From positions 3,171,006 to 3,235,005 of the forward strand of contig SSNP01000015.1 in NCBI GenBank assembly GCA_006937955.1: 64,000 bases of DNA, read 5' to 3'. Positions within the stretch are counted from its first letter, which is position 1, and the number at the start of each line of letters is the position of its first letter. A program made the position numbers and the translations under genes. The notes beneath the pieces are model-generated. The model saw nothing but the letters and a program-made list of their open reading frames with translations. It was not told where the DNA came from and searched no databases. This DNA is from Pachypanchax playfairii. Lineage: Eukaryota; Chordata; Actinopteri; Cyprinodontiformes; Aplocheilidae. This document shows positions 62,758-64,000 of the stretch, in pieces.

Positions 62758-63393
62758 AGCTGGCAAAACTTATGACGTTAGCCAACAAGTTAGCGAGTTA
62801 ATTGACAAGAAGAACTTTTTTAAAAATGACGAAGAGGCTATCTGTGTGTCTCAGATGCTTGAAGCTATAGATTTAATCATATAAACCGGATTTTAAATAA
62901 GATAAAGGTGTTGCAGAAGGACAATTAGATTAGTAAATCCATCGCACGGCTACACGAGACGCACCCAGCTGGCTAGCTCACGTCAACTCGGTAAAATCCA
63001 ACCAAAAACACGTTAAATGTAACGCAAAAACAAGCGTCCCAGCTGGTCGGCCATTAGTGGTGATCGAACAACTGGCGGGGTTGAAATGCGACGCACCTCG
63101 GCTGTTGTCGAACACCTTGCAGCTCCGCGTCGCTGCTGCGGAACAACATCACAGTTAAATTCAGACCCGCAGAGACGAACATAAAAACACCAGGTCTGAT
63201 GTTCTACTGGAACATTCCTGGTTGTGCTGTTGCAGTGGGAAACATATACGGAGCTTGTTTTTAAGAAGAACGCAACGTCTGGTGTGATGGCGTCCGAGTC
63301 CGTCCGCACCAGAACCGATCAGGCTGTCATTATTAACCGAACATGGATGCACCGTCCTATAAAAGCGTTTGAAACACAGTCCCCTCCGTTTAA
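62758..63393. promoter_or_regulatory. Bidirectional promoter region (mink1 and edge gene)
   Basis: The mink1 start codon (62757, minus) and the first spliced exon of the edge gene (plus) are about 640 bp apart. CpG density rises over 62940-63140 and 63280-63310. No clear TATA box is present. A shared CpG promoter is inferred from the head-to-head layout. Confidence 0.45.
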
Positions 63394-63957
63394 GAGTTCT
63401 CAAACTTATCACGACTTGAATATTCCACAATTTATTTTCTGGTAAAACCCAAAAGTAATCAGAGTACCCCGACTCAGGTGCGTGCGTTTAAGCTAACGTT
63501 GCTAAGCTAGAAAGCGAAACTGTTGTTTATCCAGAAAGGAAAAAACTTTCCCTGTTATTCCATTCTGTGTGTTGACAGTCGCGCCTAGCACTGCCAACCT
63601 TCCGGGGAAAACACAGACTGCCACCATTAACACCGACTCATCTCTGCTCGCTCCGGTTAACCGTTTCTGTCGTTGTTTTACAAGCTGTAATCCAAAAGTG
63701 GAAGATCTGGTGCAGTTTCTACCTGCCGAAAAGAACTCTAAACTTATTATTTCTCCATGTTTTGAGTCCTAAATCTTCCCTCCCTCTTCCAGCCTTGATT
63801 TAATCCTGTGGGTTTGTACTGACGATTGGCTGCGCACAAACACTCTTCAAGTGTTTTCTGCTCTTCAAGGGATACGGCGCGCGATCAGGGACAAATTACC
63901 TGAAAACGAATTGACGCTGGACTCCAGCCTACGCAGCTGTCTGACAACTCTGACCAG
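63394..63957 (+). CDS. Unidentified gene, 5' exons (runs off the window)
   Basis: Three segments stay open and join in compatible phase: a segment ending at 63476 (donor CTCAG|GTGCGT), 63579-63709 (acceptor GTTGACAG, donor ATCTG|GTGCAG, phase 2) and 63793-63957 (acceptor CCCTCTTCCAG, donor ACCAG|GTCAGT). The short introns (102 and 83 bp) are typical of teleosts. The last exon reads LILWVCTDDWLRTNTLQVFS then ALQGIRRAIRDKLPENELTL. The product is not recognised; it is leucine-rich and probably helical, with no signal peptide or motif. The start codon is unresolved: the frame is blocked by TAA at 63391-63393, so an acceptor at 63394 and an upstream exon are needed, or the gene is damaged. A competing frame with ATG at 63287 ends at 63445. 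Confidence 0.4.
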
Positions 63958-64000
63958 GTCAGTGTTGTTGCATTAATGCTGTCAGAAAATCACAACAGGA

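Noticed and set aside
62687..62884. 65-codon plus-strand frame
   Set aside because: Antisense to mink1 exon 1 and its leader, where the minus strand encodes the conserved APTRSLDDIDLAALR N-terminus.
63287..63445. MASESVRTRTDQ frame as the first coding exon of the edge gene
   Set aside because: Its only good donor (TTCTG|GTAAAA) ends in a phase incompatible with the next exon at 63579. Kept as an alternative, not as the call.

Overview
This is a nuclear genomic window from a ray-finned fish, most likely a teleost. The genes are vertebrate orthologues split into many short exons with consensus splice sites and small introns. The repeats are the usual teleost mix: Tc1-like transposons, TTAA-flanked MITEs, LINE fragments and long microsatellites. 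There is no bacterial, plasmid or phage architecture. Gene names rest on reading exon translations against remembered families; no database search was run.

Layout. 1-6841 holds no recognisable gene: old transposon debris and a 310-bp compound microsatellite. 6842-11105 (+) is hsd17b3 (11 exons, 336 codons), whose fourth intron carries a decayed LINE fragment and a 1.07-kb GGAT minisatellite. 12389-20245 (-) is slc12a9 (13 coding exons, 907 codons), plus a non-coding first exon near 23650 in a GC-rich promoter. Its last intron contains a 3.2-kb insertion that is almost entirely a GAGCACCGGT minisatellite bounded by inverted repeats. 28475-33280 (+) is gnb2 (nine coding exons, 340 codons), with a near-perfect hairpin transposon in its second coding intron. 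38223-62757 (-) is mink1 (32 coding exons, 1297 codons), whose introns hold several DNA-transposon copies. 63394-63957 (+) is the 5' part of an unidentified gene that runs off the window and diverges from mink1.

The genes alternate in orientation: hsd17b3 and slc12a9 converge, slc12a9 and gnb2 diverge, gnb2 and mink1 converge, and mink1 and the edge gene diverge. They are not an operon or pathway: they cover androgen synthesis, lysosomal/endomembrane ion transport, heterotrimeric G-protein signalling and a germinal-centre-kinase-family kinase. Five CTCF-like motifs are scattered through the window, one inside a transposon.

The strongest candidate for something undescribed is the slc12a9 intronic element. 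It is a short TA-flanked transposon with 13-bp terminal inverted repeats whose interior has become roughly 150 tandem units with higher-order organisation. The second is a 484-bp TTAA-flanked foldback with 162-bp arms differing at about three positions inside gnb2.
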